A stretch of DNA of 64,000 nt from CAYNEO01 sp964396245 (GTDB lineage: Bacteria; Zixibacteria; MSB-5A5; GN15; FEB-12). The notes under the pieces are model-generated. The model was not told the origin of the DNA, did no database searches, and was given only the letters and a program-made list of their open reading frames with translations. The position numbers and the translations under genes are program-made. The stretch is from positions 62,001-126,000 of the forward strand of contig CAYNEO010000004.1 in the NCBI GenBank assembly GCA_964396245.1, given 5' to 3'. Positions 35,311 to 43,178 of this stretch are shown here, one piece after another (position 1 is the first letter of the stretch; every line of letters starts with the position of its first letter).

Positions 35311-35953
35311 ACTGATTCAGGATTTCGGCCACCGGTCGAAAGGTTTTGCGGTGAATTTCGCACGGGCCGTTCTCTCTCAATTCGATCAGGTGTTTCGGTG
35401 TCGTGTAGCCCTTGTGCGAACTGAATGTAAACTGCGGGTACATATCTTCGTACCTGTCCATGATCCGATCGCGCGTGACCTTGGCCACGATAGACGCCGC
35501 CGCCACCGCCTTGCAGCGACCGTCGCCCTCGACCACCGCCATCTGCGGCTGCGTGATCTGCGGAACCGTGTAGATGCCGTCCACCAGGATGAAGTCCGGG
35601 CGCGGCTGCAATCCGCTAATCGCCTTACGCATCGCCAGCAGGGAGGCTTTCAGGATGTTGATCCGGTCGATAGTGATATGATCGATTATGCCGACCGCGC
35701 ATGGTATCTCGAGTTGCATGATCTCTTCGAAAATGCGCTCGCGCACCTCCTCGGTCAGCACTTTTGAATCTCCGAGACCGTCGATTTCGATATCCTCGGG
35801 GAGAATCACCGCCGCCGCCACCACCGGACCGGCCAGGGGACCACGCCCGGCTTCATCGACGCCGCAGATCATACGGTAGGATTTTTCCCTGAGTTTCTGC
35901 TCGATATCGGAGAAATCGACCATGAATGCCTGTTCTCTGTCGTATAAAGTCAC
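35297..35953 (-). CDS. rnhB: Ribonuclease HII
   Basis: RNase HII cuts RNA in RNA/DNA hybrids and starts removal of ribonucleotides from DNA. The 218-residue protein has ICGVDEAGRGPLAGPVVAAA with the first Asp-Glu of the active site, KVLTEEVRERIFEEI, and the SIVAKVTRDRIM block carrying another Asp. A GTG at 35953 follows GGAG at good spacing, while ATG 35923 is an alternative ten residues later. It is divergent from rsmD. Confidence 0.93.
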   Translation of the reverse strand: MTLYDREQAFMVDFSDIEQKLREKSYRMICGVDEAGRGPLAGPVVAAAVILPEDIEIDGLGDSKVLTEEVRERIFEEIMQLEIPCAVGIIDHITIDRINILKASLLAMRKAISGLQPRPDFILVDGIYTVPQITQPQMAVVEGDGRCKAVAAASIVAKVTRDRIMDRYEDMYPQFTFSSHKGYTTPKHLIELRENGPCEIHRKTFRPVAEILNQYVLF

Positions 35954-36095
35954 GTGCTTCTCCGTAGATACGCAATCGGAATGCGGGATTCAACTACTTT
36001 TTACCGGACATTGAGTATATCGACACCGCAAACCGCTTTATTTATCACGATTAATCCCGTATCATTTTCCTACCGCGAGACACGGAACCTACGCT

Positions 36096-36686
36096 ATGAC
36101 GTCCAGAGGCAAACGACCGCAGTTTGAATTCGCTATCATCGCCGGCGAATTGAAGGGGAAGAAGATCGTTGCCCCCGATTTTGGCGGAACCCGACCGCCG
36201 CTGACCAGGCTGCGCAAGTCGATCTTTGATTTCCTTCAACCGTATCTGCCGGATGCACACTATCTCGACCTGTTCAGCGGCACCGGATCCTACCTGTTTG
36301 AGGCCGTTTCCCGCGGCGTGTCCGGAGCCGTGGGTGTGGAGATGGAGAAACGCCTCGCCGAATCGATCAACAGCCAGGCGCAGAAATTCGGTGTGGTCGG
36401 CAGACTCACCTGCCTGGTCGGCGATGTCTTCGAAGTTGTCCCTCGACTCGAGCAGCAGAGGGAGAAGTTCGACATCGTGATGATTGCACCGCCTCAGTAC
36501 CAGGGACTCGTGGATCGCACGCTGGCTACTCTCGCGGAACACCCTGTTTTGACCGATGACGGTTTGATAATCTGCCAGCATGATTCGTCGGAAACGCGAC
36601 GTATTGATTTTTCCGCATTTGAAATTCTCCAGCAACGGAAGTACGGCAACACGACCTTCACCGTCCTCGCCGAATCAAGACGCTGA
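36096..36686 (+). CDS. rsmD: RsmD-family 16S rRNA m2G966 methyltransferase
   Basis: RsmD methylates guanine 966 of 16S rRNA. The 196-residue protein starts with FAIIAGELKGKKIVAPDFGGTRPPLTRLRKSIFDFL, followed by the SAM-binding LDLFSGTGSYLFEAVSRG. Motif IV, which is D/N-PPY in most amino-methyltransferases, reads IAPPQYQ here. The first residue is therefore Ala, as I recall for some RsmD subfamilies, but this is not certain. The ending LIICQHDSSE is typical. The gene is single and convergent with the Cys-rich protein at 36722. Confidence 0.85.
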   Translation: MTSRGKRPQFEFAIIAGELKGKKIVAPDFGGTRPPLTRLRKSIFDFLQPYLPDAHYLDLFSGTGSYLFEAVSRGVSGAVGVEMEKRLAESINSQAQKFGVVGRLTCLVGDVFEVVPRLEQQREKFDIVMIAPPQYQGLVDRTLATLAEHPVLTDDGLIICQHDSSETRRIDFSAFEILQQRKYGNTTFTVLAESRR

Positions 36687-36721
36687 AGACGGAACAGCAT
36701 CGCTCTCGACCGCTTCAATTG

Positions 36722-37090
36722 TCAGGCCTTCTTATCCTCAAGCGCAGATTTCTTCGCAATCATGTCGAGCAGTAATTGACGGAACGGCGAGAGATGGCAG
36801 TCGGTGGTGCACTGAGATAATCTGCCGAGATGGACACAGTGACCGGTACACGGCGAAGGCGCGGTCGAAGAGGGAGGGGGAATAGGCTCCTCGATTCTCT
36901 CTGCGAACTCGGAGACGCTCATCGCAAAGGTGGTGTCGCACCCCGTGAGTCGGTGCTGAAAAAAGTAATACGCCTGGATTCGCTTGTCGTCAATGCACAG
37001 CATGCCGAGCGGATGGACGGCGGGGTCGGTCAGAATGTCTTCGAGCGTGAACCAGGTTCCGCAGGTTGTGCATTGTTTAAGCTTTTCCAT
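36722..37090 (-). CDS. Cysteine-rich protein, probable zinc-binding, unknown
   Basis: The 122-residue protein has CTTCGTW (Cys7 and Cys10) at the N-terminus and a second Cys/His group near residues 83-101 (CTGHCVHLGRLSQCTTDCH). The centre is hydrophobic (MLCIDDKRIQAYYFFQH), and the end is Lys-rich. The paired CXXC and CXXXC/His groups suggest one or two zinc sites. No family is recognised. It lies between rsmD and the rplS operon, with a 170-bp gap containing the operon terminator. Confidence 0.6.
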   Translation of the reverse strand: MEKLKQCTTCGTWFTLEDILTDPAVHPLGMLCIDDKRIQAYYFFQHRLTGCDTTFAMSVSEFAERIEEPIPPPSSTAPSPCTGHCVHLGRLSQCTTDCHLSPFRQLLLDMIAKKSALEDKKA

Positions 37091-37201
37091 AGCAGTATGT
37101 CAGCCGCCCTTTGTGGTGTAAGCATCTGTCGGCTTTATGCTTAAGTATCGGCGGGAGTCCGGCTTTCCTGAACGGACCGCCCTATCCGGCGCAAATCAGG
37201 C

Positions 37202-37237
37202 AAAAAAACACCCGACCGGTGAAATCCCCGGCCGGGT
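37202..37237 (-). terminator. Terminator of the ffh-rplS operon (minus strand)
   Basis: ACCCGGCCGG / CCGGTCGGGT stem (one G-T pair) with an 8-nt loop, then seven T reading on the minus strand after one G. Confidence 0.85.
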
Positions 37238-37260
37238 ATACAATTGCATTCGGGAGGCCG

Positions 37261-37692
37261 TTATTCTTTCGCTTCGGTCTCAGTTGCTTCGGTTTCCGTC
37301 TTTTCAGCCTTCTGGTTGTTTTCCTTGGCCGAAGAAACGTTGTTGGATTCGGTCAGCTGCTCCTTGATACGGGCAGACTTACCGGTGAGCTCCCGAAGAT
37401 AGTATAGTTTGTTGCGTCTGACCTGTCCGGCCCGAACGCGCTCGATTTTGTCGATATTCGGCGAAAAAAGAGGGAAGACACGCTCCACGCCGATACCGGA
37501 GGAAATCTTCCTTACGGTAAACGTGGCGCCGGTTCCGCTCCCGCGACGGCCTATCACGGTACCCTGGAATACCTGGATACGCTCTTTGTCACCTTCTTTG
37601 ATCTTGTAATGCACGCGCACCGTATCCCCGGATGCAAAATGTGGATAGTCGTCGCGCTCGAAGGCCTTCTCAATTTGCGCTATCCGTTTCAT
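37261..37692 (-). CDS. rplS: 50S ribosomal protein L19 with charged C-terminal extension
   Basis: The first ~115 residues are a normal L19: VRVHYKIKEGDKERIQVFQGTVIGRRG, TFTVRKISSGIGVERVFP and RRNKLYYLRELTGKSARIKE. The last ~30 residues form an unusual tail rich in Glu, Thr, Lys and Asn (for example KTETEATETEAKE). L19 sits at the 30S-50S interface. The tail is likely disordered. S16, encoded in the same operon, also has an extended charged tail. It is the last gene of the operon, 20 bp after trmD. Confidence 0.95.
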   Translation of the reverse strand: MKRIAQIEKAFERDDYPHFASGDTVRVHYKIKEGDKERIQVFQGTVIGRRGSGTGATFTVRKISSGIGVERVFPLFSPNIDKIERVRAGQVRRNKLYYLRELTGKSARIKEQLTESNNVSSAKENNQKAEKTETEATETEAKE

Positions 37693-37711
37693 CTCAGGAT
37701 CCTTTCTATTG

Positions 37712-38476
37712 TCAATTCTCGTTTCTATTTCTCTTCAATCTATCAACAAGCTCTGCCTCGTCTTCACTCAAATCGGCCGTATCGAGTAATTCCGGGCGTC
37801 TTTCGACACATTTCCTGATCGCCTCGATACGACGATACTCTCTTATTTCGGCATGATTTCCCGAGAGTAGAATCTCCGGTACTTTCAACCCTTCGTACTC
37901 GGCCGGCTTCGTGTAGGTCGGCGCCCCGAGCATCTGATTCATGAACGAATCTTCCAGCGCCGACTCGAAATTGCCGAGCACCTTCGGCATCAGCCGCGCG
38001 ACCGCGTCAACGACGACTGCCGCCGCCGGCTCACCGCCGGTAAGGATGTAATCACCGATGGAGACTTCCTCGATGTCGTACAGGTCGAGAATGCGTTCGT
38101 CGACGCCGAGGTAGTGTCCACAGATGATGGTGAGCCGTTCGCACAGCGAGTATTCAATTGCCCGTCTCTCGTTCAACAGGTCGCCAGCGGCCGAGGTCAA
38201 GAGCAACCGGCCGTTCCCGCTTCCCGATTTTCGATCGGCGCGGCGCCGATACCCGAGCGATTGCAGGCACCGGTCGAGCGGCTCAACCTTCAGGACCATC
38301 CCGCCGCCACCTCCATACGGTGTGTCATCGACCGTCCGGTGTTTGTCGGTGGCGAAATCCCGAAGGTTTATGATTTGGATGTCAAAGAGCTTCTTTTCCC
38401 ACGCTTTCCCGACCAGCGACTGCTTCAACGACAGCGTGAAATAATCCGGGAAAAGCGTTACAATCTCAAATTTCAT
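37712..38476 (-). CDS. trmD: tRNA (guanine-N1)-methyltransferase
   Basis: TrmD makes m1G37 in tRNAs, which prevents frameshifting. The 254-residue protein starts MKFEIVTLFPDYF and has DTPYGGGGGMVLKVEPL, LTIICGHYLGVDERI, EEVSIGDYILTGGEPAA with the catalytic Asp, and LSGNHAEIREYRR. These are the knotted SPOUT fold residues for SAM and tRNA. ATG 38476 fits the family start better than 38494. The order rimM-trmD-rplS is conserved widely. Confidence 0.96.
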   Translation of the reverse strand: MKFEIVTLFPDYFTLSLKQSLVGKAWEKKLFDIQIINLRDFATDKHRTVDDTPYGGGGGMVLKVEPLDRCLQSLGYRRRADRKSGSGNGRLLLTSAAGDLLNERRAIEYSLCERLTIICGHYLGVDERILDLYDIEEVSIGDYILTGGEPAAAVVVDAVARLMPKVLGNFESALEDSFMNQMLGAPTYTKPAEYEGLKVPEILLSGNHAEIREYRRIEAIRKCVERRPELLDTADLSEDEAELVDRLKRNRNEN

Positions 38477-38490
38477 TTTCCAACCGCGGG

Positions 38491-39012
38491 TCAATCACCT
38501 TCGATCAACCCCGCCGTATCGATCACGATCTTTTTCGCTTCGATATTCACCTGCTTGACGAACTGGTGAATCGCGGGCAGCAACATCTGCCGACCGTCGG
38601 TCATCTTCACCACGTACACATCGTTCGCCGGGTAAGTCCTCACTTCGGCCACCTCGCCGATTTGGACGTCGGAGGCGTCGTACACCAGGCATCCGGTCAG
38701 ATCGAATATGTAGTACGCGCCTTCAGGCAGCGGTACGGCTTCCGACCTCGCAACCGCCAGGTCACGATTGGTCATCCGTTCGGCGTCCTCGAGGTTGTCG
38801 ACACCCTCGAACTTGAGGACCGGCCTGCCCGAGATCAATCGGGCCGACTCCAGCTTCCATCTCCGCCAGGTACCCTGAACATTAACAAATATTTCCCTGA
38901 GACCGATAAATCGGTCCGGGAAATCGGTCAGCGGCGTGACAAAGAGCTCTCCGTTAACGCCCCTCGTTTTGCCCAGCGTCCCAACCGTGATGTAAACGTC
39001 TTCAGTACCCAC
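38491..39012 (-). CDS. rimM: Ribosome maturation factor RimM
   Basis: RimM helps assemble the 30S head by binding S19. The 173-residue protein has the N-terminal beta-barrel block VGTLGKTRGVNGELFVTPLTDFPDRF and the C-terminal PRC-barrel with YYIFDLTGCLVYD, IGEVAEV and LLPAIHQFVKQVNIEAKKIVID. The start is GTG at 39012, immediately after the khpA TAG, so the two are translationally coupled. trmD follows 14 bp later. Confidence 0.94.
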   Translation of the reverse strand: MGTEDVYITVGTLGKTRGVNGELFVTPLTDFPDRFIGLREIFVNVQGTWRRWKLESARLISGRPVLKFEGVDNLEDAERMTNRDLAVARSEAVPLPEGAYYIFDLTGCLVYDASDVQIGEVAEVRTYPANDVYVVKMTDGRQMLLPAIHQFVKQVNIEAKKIVIDTAGLIEGD

Positions 39013-39243
39013 CTATTCCAGAATCTCGAGGACGGCCCGCTTGCCCCGTCGGGCGGCAACGGCGGACAAGAGTGTCCGAATCGATTTGGCCGTCTGTCCG
39101 TTTTTGCCAATCACCTTGCCGAGGTCACCTTGACCCACACGCAATTCAAAGACGGTCGTGCGACTTCCTTCCACTTCGTTCACCACCACATCTTCCGGTT
39201 GATCGACCAGCGCCTTGACGATGAACTCAATGAACTCTTTCAT
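39013..39243 (-). CDS. khpA: KH-domain RNA-binding protein KhpA
   Basis: The 76-residue protein is a single KH domain: LRVGQGDLGKVIGKNGQTAKSIRTLLSAVA contains the GxxG loop (GKNG) that contacts RNA. In Gram-positive bacteria KhpA pairs with KhpB (EloR/Jag) and affects cell division and RNA stability. It lies between rpsP and rimM, the usual place in many phyla. The stop abuts the rimM start with no gap. Confidence 0.92.
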   Translation of the reverse strand: MKEFIEFIVKALVDQPEDVVVNEVEGSRTTVFELRVGQGDLGKVIGKNGQTAKSIRTLLSAVAARRGKRAVLEILE

Positions 39244-39348
39244 GGGACGAATCCTTTCCGATGGTCAGTCTCTTTTTTCGGTACCGCAGGTAAATCAGCC
39301 CATTTGACCACAAGTGGACAATTCGTCACAAGGTGAAAACTTGCCGGC

Positions 39349-39771
39349 TCATTCGGATTGCGCTTCTTCGGACTTCTCCTCCGATTCACCTTCCGCCGGC
39401 TCGGCGGTCTCTTCTGCGACGGTGACCGTCGCCTTCTTCATCTTGCGCGTCTTCTTTTTCCGCTCGGTGATAGTCGTCCTCAGCGTGACCTCCGAGACAT
39501 CCTCGCCTTTTTTCGCTTTCAGGTATTTCTCGGTGAACCCGATCTGGGTCAGCAGCGAACCGACCGTATCGCTGGGAATCGCGCCGTCGTCGAGCCACTT
39601 CGTGAGCTTATCCTCGGCGACAGTGACTTCCGCCGGTTTCGTGATCGGGTTGTAGGTCCCGACAATCTCCAGAAAGCGACCGTCACGAGAGCGCCGGGAA
39701 TCCGCGGCGACAATCCGGTAGAACGGGCGTTTCTTGGCTCCCATTCGTTTCAAACGCAGGTGAACAGCCAA
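39349..39771 (-). CDS. rpsP: 30S ribosomal protein S16 with charged C-terminal extension
   Basis: The first ~80 residues are standard S16: AVHLRLKRMGAKKRPFYRIVAADSRRSRDGRFLEIVGTYNP and then DKLTKWLDDGAIPSDTV. About 45 further residues follow, first Lys/Arg-rich (ERKKKTRKMKK), then Glu/Ser-rich to the end. The start is TTG at 39771, behind GAAGGAGG, so an unusual initiation codon is offset by a strong ribosome site. S16 stabilises 16S rRNA. It sits between ffh and khpA. Confidence 0.95.
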   Translation of the reverse strand: MAVHLRLKRMGAKKRPFYRIVAADSRRSRDGRFLEIVGTYNPITKPAEVTVAEDKLTKWLDDGAIPSDTVGSLLTQIGFTEKYLKAKKGEDVSEVTLRTTITERKKKTRKMKKATVTVAEETAEPAEGESEEKSEEAQSE

Positions 39772-39798
39772 TCGACTTTTCCTCCTTCTCAGGATCGC

Positions 39799-41121
39799 CT
39801 AGAATGGCAACATGCCCTTGGGCAATCCCTTGAGTTTATTCTTACCTAAATTACTGAACATTTTCTGCATGGCGGCAAACTGCTTCAGCAGCTGGTTGAC
39901 TGCCTGTACGGAATTGCCGGATCCTTCCGCGATCCGCCGCTTCCGAGAACCGTTTATTATACTCGGATGCTGCCGTTCCTCGACCGTCATGGATTTGATG
40001 ATCGCGGCCATCCGCTCAACTTCCTTTTCATCGACCTGCACGCCTTTCAGCGCCTTGCCCACTCCCGGCACCATTCCGAGAATCGATTCGAGCGGCCCCA
40101 TCTTCTTGAGCTGTTCCATCTGCTCCAGAAAGTCCTCGAAGTCGAAACTCGCCTTGAGAATCTTCTCCTGCATTTTCTGGGCCTTCTCCATGTCGATCGT
40201 TTCCTCTGCCTTTTCGACAAGGGAAACGATATCGCCCATGCCCAGTATTCGGGAGGCCAGGCGGTCAGGGTGGAATGGCTCGAGATCTGATGGTTTTTCA
40301 CCCACCGACGCCAGCTTTATAGGACAGCCGGTAACCTGCCGAATCGAGAGCGCTGCGCCGCCGCGCGCGTCACCGTCCAGCTTGGACAGCGCCACACCGG
40401 TAACGCCCAATCGATCGTGAAATACCTGAGCGACATTGACCGCGTCCTGTCCGGTCATAGCGTCAGCTACCAGCAGGATTTCATCCGGCGTGACCAGTTT
40501 CTTGATCTCTTCCAACTCGGCCATCAACGCGTCGTCGATATGCAGCCGACCGGCGGTATCGAGAATGACCAGATCGATAAAATTTTTCCCCGCGTACTTC
40601 ACTGCCTCTTTACAGATCTCGGGCGGCTTCTTGCCTTCGAGATAAAATGTCTCGACGTCGATCTGGCTGCCCAGTGTCTGCAACTGCTTGACCGCCGCGG
40701 GACGATAAATGTCGGCGGCTACCAATAGCGGCTTTTTGTTTTTCCGTTTAGTCATCAGGGCAATCTTGCCGGCCAATGTCGTCTTACCGGAGCCCTGAAG
40801 GCCGCAGATCATGTATACGGTCGGGTTCTTGTCTATGGGTGCGAGTGGTTCGGTCTTGCCGCCCAGCAGTTCGACCAGTTCGTCGTGCACGATCTTGATA
40901 ATCATCTGACCGGGCTCGATCGACTGCAGAACTTCGGTACCAATTGCTTTTTCCTGAACCGACTTAACGAAGTCGCGGGCGACCTTGTAGTTGACATCGG
41001 CTTCCAGAAGCGCCTGGCGGACCTCGCGCATGGCGTCCTTGATATTCTTCTCGGACAGCTTGCCGGCGCCGCGAAGCTTCTTGAATACCGATTCTAATTT
41101 GTCACTCAGCGCGTCAAACAT
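39799..41121 (-). CDS. ffh: Signal recognition particle GTPase Ffh
   Basis: Ffh binds 4.5S RNA and signal sequences at the ribosome and targets them to the membrane via FtsY. The 440-residue protein has the N domain, the G domain with GLQGSGKTTLAGKIA, DTAGRLHID and SKLDGDARGGAALS, and a Met-rich M domain (about 325-435) with MGDIVSLVEKAE, SFDFEDFLEQMEQLKKMG and RKRRIAEGSG. The ATG at 41121 places the N domain correctly. A longer reading to 41196 adds a segment with no family match. It leads the operon with rpsP. Confidence 0.96.
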   Translation of the reverse strand: MFDALSDKLESVFKKLRGAGKLSEKNIKDAMREVRQALLEADVNYKVARDFVKSVQEKAIGTEVLQSIEPGQMIIKIVHDELVELLGGKTEPLAPIDKNPTVYMICGLQGSGKTTLAGKIALMTKRKNKKPLLVAADIYRPAAVKQLQTLGSQIDVETFYLEGKKPPEICKEAVKYAGKNFIDLVILDTAGRLHIDDALMAELEEIKKLVTPDEILLVADAMTGQDAVNVAQVFHDRLGVTGVALSKLDGDARGGAALSIRQVTGCPIKLASVGEKPSDLEPFHPDRLASRILGMGDIVSLVEKAEETIDMEKAQKMQEKILKASFDFEDFLEQMEQLKKMGPLESILGMVPGVGKALKGVQVDEKEVERMAAIIKSMTVEERQHPSIINGSRKRRIAEGSGNSVQAVNQLLKQFAAMQKMFSNLGKNKLKGLPKGMLPF

Positions 41122-41339
41122 CGTAATTCCAATAACAAAAACCGGAGCCGGTCGATACCAGGCCCCAAAAAAAGCTATACTTCTCCCGCCGGTCAAACGC
41201 TCAAAAACGCTCCACCGGGGCCAAGTAATATATCAAAAACACCAGATTAGGCAAGGGGTTTATTGAGTTACGCCGGAATCGAGCGGGCGGTTCGCAGGCG
41301 CCCGATTCCTCTGTCCCGCAACCGGTTCAGACATGCATA

Positions 41340-42212
41340 TCAGGTTGACAGCGGCTTCAGGTACTTCTCCAGCCAGGCCTTGCGATATCGGTCGATTTCC
41401 TTGTACGAGCCGTCCTTCAGCGCTACGTGACCGCCCCCTTCAATTATCTTGAATTCGTGCGGTATGCCGTGCTTCTCGAGTTGTTTCACCAGTAGCTTCG
41501 ATTGCTCGATGGGCACCACCCTGTCGTTGGACCCATGCATGATAAGTATCGGTATTTGAGGCAGTTGACCGGCAAGATCGATTATCGAGAGGCGTCGGAG
41601 TTCGACTTCCCGGTCTTCGGCGCACAGGTTATCGAATTTCTGATTGAGGTATTCACGGAATTCATTCTTTGTATCACACAGTCTCAGGACGTCCGTAATC
41701 CCGGCATGCACGATAGCGCACTTGAAACGGTCCTCTTTCAGTAAAGCCCGGTAGGTGACCAATCCGCCGCGACTTGCCCCCTCCACCGCTACCCGGCTCA
41801 TGTCACACTCCGGGGTATTTTTCGCTACTTTGAGCAAGTTTAGCGAATCATCGAGGTCTTTTCCGCCCCAATCTTCCTTCCCCTCGCTTCCCTTATTGCC
41901 CCGATACTGCGAGCCGATAACCACATATCCCCACACGGCCGTGGATGCCAGAATAAGGAAAGCGGTCATGTCATCGAGCGCACCGCGGTCGCCGGTGCCG
42001 CCCCGGTTCCAGATCAGCACCGGATATTCGCCCGGTTCCGACGGACGCGCCATGTAGCCATTGATCTTGAGGCCGTCCGACATGTAGGTAATTCGCTCGA
42101 GCACCGTCTGCTCGATAACGCGAAGACCGTACAGCTTCTTGACCTGAGCGGTAATAATGTGGCTGGGCTCAACCACCTGCGAATCGACTATGGTCCCGGA
42201 CTGTGGCGTCAT
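41340..42212 (-). CDS. S9-like alpha/beta-hydrolase, probable peptidase or esterase
   Basis: The 290-residue protein has the alpha/beta-hydrolase catalytic set of the prolyl-oligopeptidase group: nucleophile Ser in VEGASRGGLV (GxSxG), Asp in MHGSNDRVVPIEQS and His in GGGHVALKDG. An oxyanion-type block (VLIWNRGGTGDRG) comes earlier. The N-terminal propeller of classical prolyl oligopeptidases is absent, so this is the stand-alone hydrolase domain. No signal peptide is seen, so it is probably cytoplasmic. Substrate is unknown. It lies just downstream of the PASTA gene on the same strand (56 bp). Confidence 0.85.
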   Translation of the reverse strand: MTPQSGTIVDSQVVEPSHIITAQVKKLYGLRVIEQTVLERITYMSDGLKINGYMARPSEPGEYPVLIWNRGGTGDRGALDDMTAFLILASTAVWGYVVIGSQYRGNKGSEGKEDWGGKDLDDSLNLLKVAKNTPECDMSRVAVEGASRGGLVTYRALLKEDRFKCAIVHAGITDVLRLCDTKNEFREYLNQKFDNLCAEDREVELRRLSIIDLAGQLPQIPILIMHGSNDRVVPIEQSKLLVKQLEKHGIPHEFKIIEGGGHVALKDGSYKEIDRYRKAWLEKYLKPLST

Positions 42213-42268
42213 CGGGACAGTCTAACTGATTGTGATTCAGATGTCAACGGGATGTAGACGGTGATGTG

Positions 42269-43078
42269 CTATTGGGTCGAACTGACAACCAGATCAATCT
42301 CGGTACCGACATCGAGCTCGGCCCCTTCCGGCTCGGATTGCTCGAGCACTGTTTCCGGAAGATAGTTCTCGTCGGTTCGGTAGCTGACCACGCCCAGCTT
42401 GAGAGACTTATTCTCGATCTCTTTCCTGGCCTCGGAAAGCGGCAATCCGACTACCTTCGGCATATATGTAAAGGTCGAAGCCCGACCCCGATTGACCATC
42501 AGATTGACCGGCGACCCGAGAGGCACCTCGGTTCCGGAAGCCGGGTATGAAAATACGACCACTCGTTCGGGAATAGTATCGGAGAACGCCCAGGCTATCT
42601 CGCCGAGCTCCAGACCCGCGGTTTCCAGGTCAAGCATGGCCTGGCGCACCGACAGGCCGTGCATCTCAGGAATGGCGATCATCTTTTTCCCCAGCGAAAC
42701 GACAAATTTGATCGTCCGCCCGGGCTTGACCATCGTCTCGGCGATGGGAAATTGTTGGAGGATGACACCCTCGGCTTTGCCGGGAGAATATTCCTGAGAT
42801 GAAATCCCGTAGTCGAGTCCCAGCTCGCTCAGCTGCCCCTGCGTTTCCAGCACCGACCGGTCAACAAAATTCGGCAGGGCGAATTCTTCGCCGTGCCGCG
42901 TAACCATCGGCATTACCATCCGGTCGACAATAAGCACCGCAATGATTAAAGACAGAATCGGGATACCGGCATAGAAAGCAAGTTTCCGCTGGAGCGAACC
43001 ATACGGCAAATATTCCGTCAAAAATCCCGAGCGCTTCCGGTTCGAGCCCTGTAGTCGACTGGCCTGAGGTCTTGTCAT
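42269..43078 (-). CDS. Membrane protein with three PASTA domains
   Basis: The 269-residue protein has a basic cytoplasmic N-terminus, one transmembrane helix (about 34-54) and three PASTA repeats in the periplasmic part (about 72-140, 140-207 and 207-269). PASTA domains bind peptidoglycan fragments, and they usually form the tails of Ser/Thr kinases or class A/B penicillin-binding proteins. Here neither a kinase nor a transpeptidase domain is attached. It sits directly downstream of rsmB on the same strand. A role in sensing or anchoring to cell wall is inference. Confidence 0.88.
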   Translation of the reverse strand: MTRPQASRLQGSNRKRSGFLTEYLPYGSLQRKLAFYAGIPILSLIIAVLIVDRMVMPMVTRHGEEFALPNFVDRSVLETQGQLSELGLDYGISSQEYSPGKAEGVILQQFPIAETMVKPGRTIKFVVSLGKKMIAIPEMHGLSVRQAMLDLETAGLELGEIAWAFSDTIPERVVVFSYPASGTEVPLGSPVNLMVNRGRASTFTYMPKVVGLPLSEARKEIENKSLKLGVVSYRTDENYLPETVLEQSEPEGAELDVGTEIDLVVSSTQ

Positions 43079-43178
43079 ATCAACTGTTATACACGAATTT
43101 AGCTTCGAGTTTTATTTCTCGCGCCAACATTGAGAAATCCGTCGGCGAAATCAAGGTTTAATTGACGAGGCAATAGAA

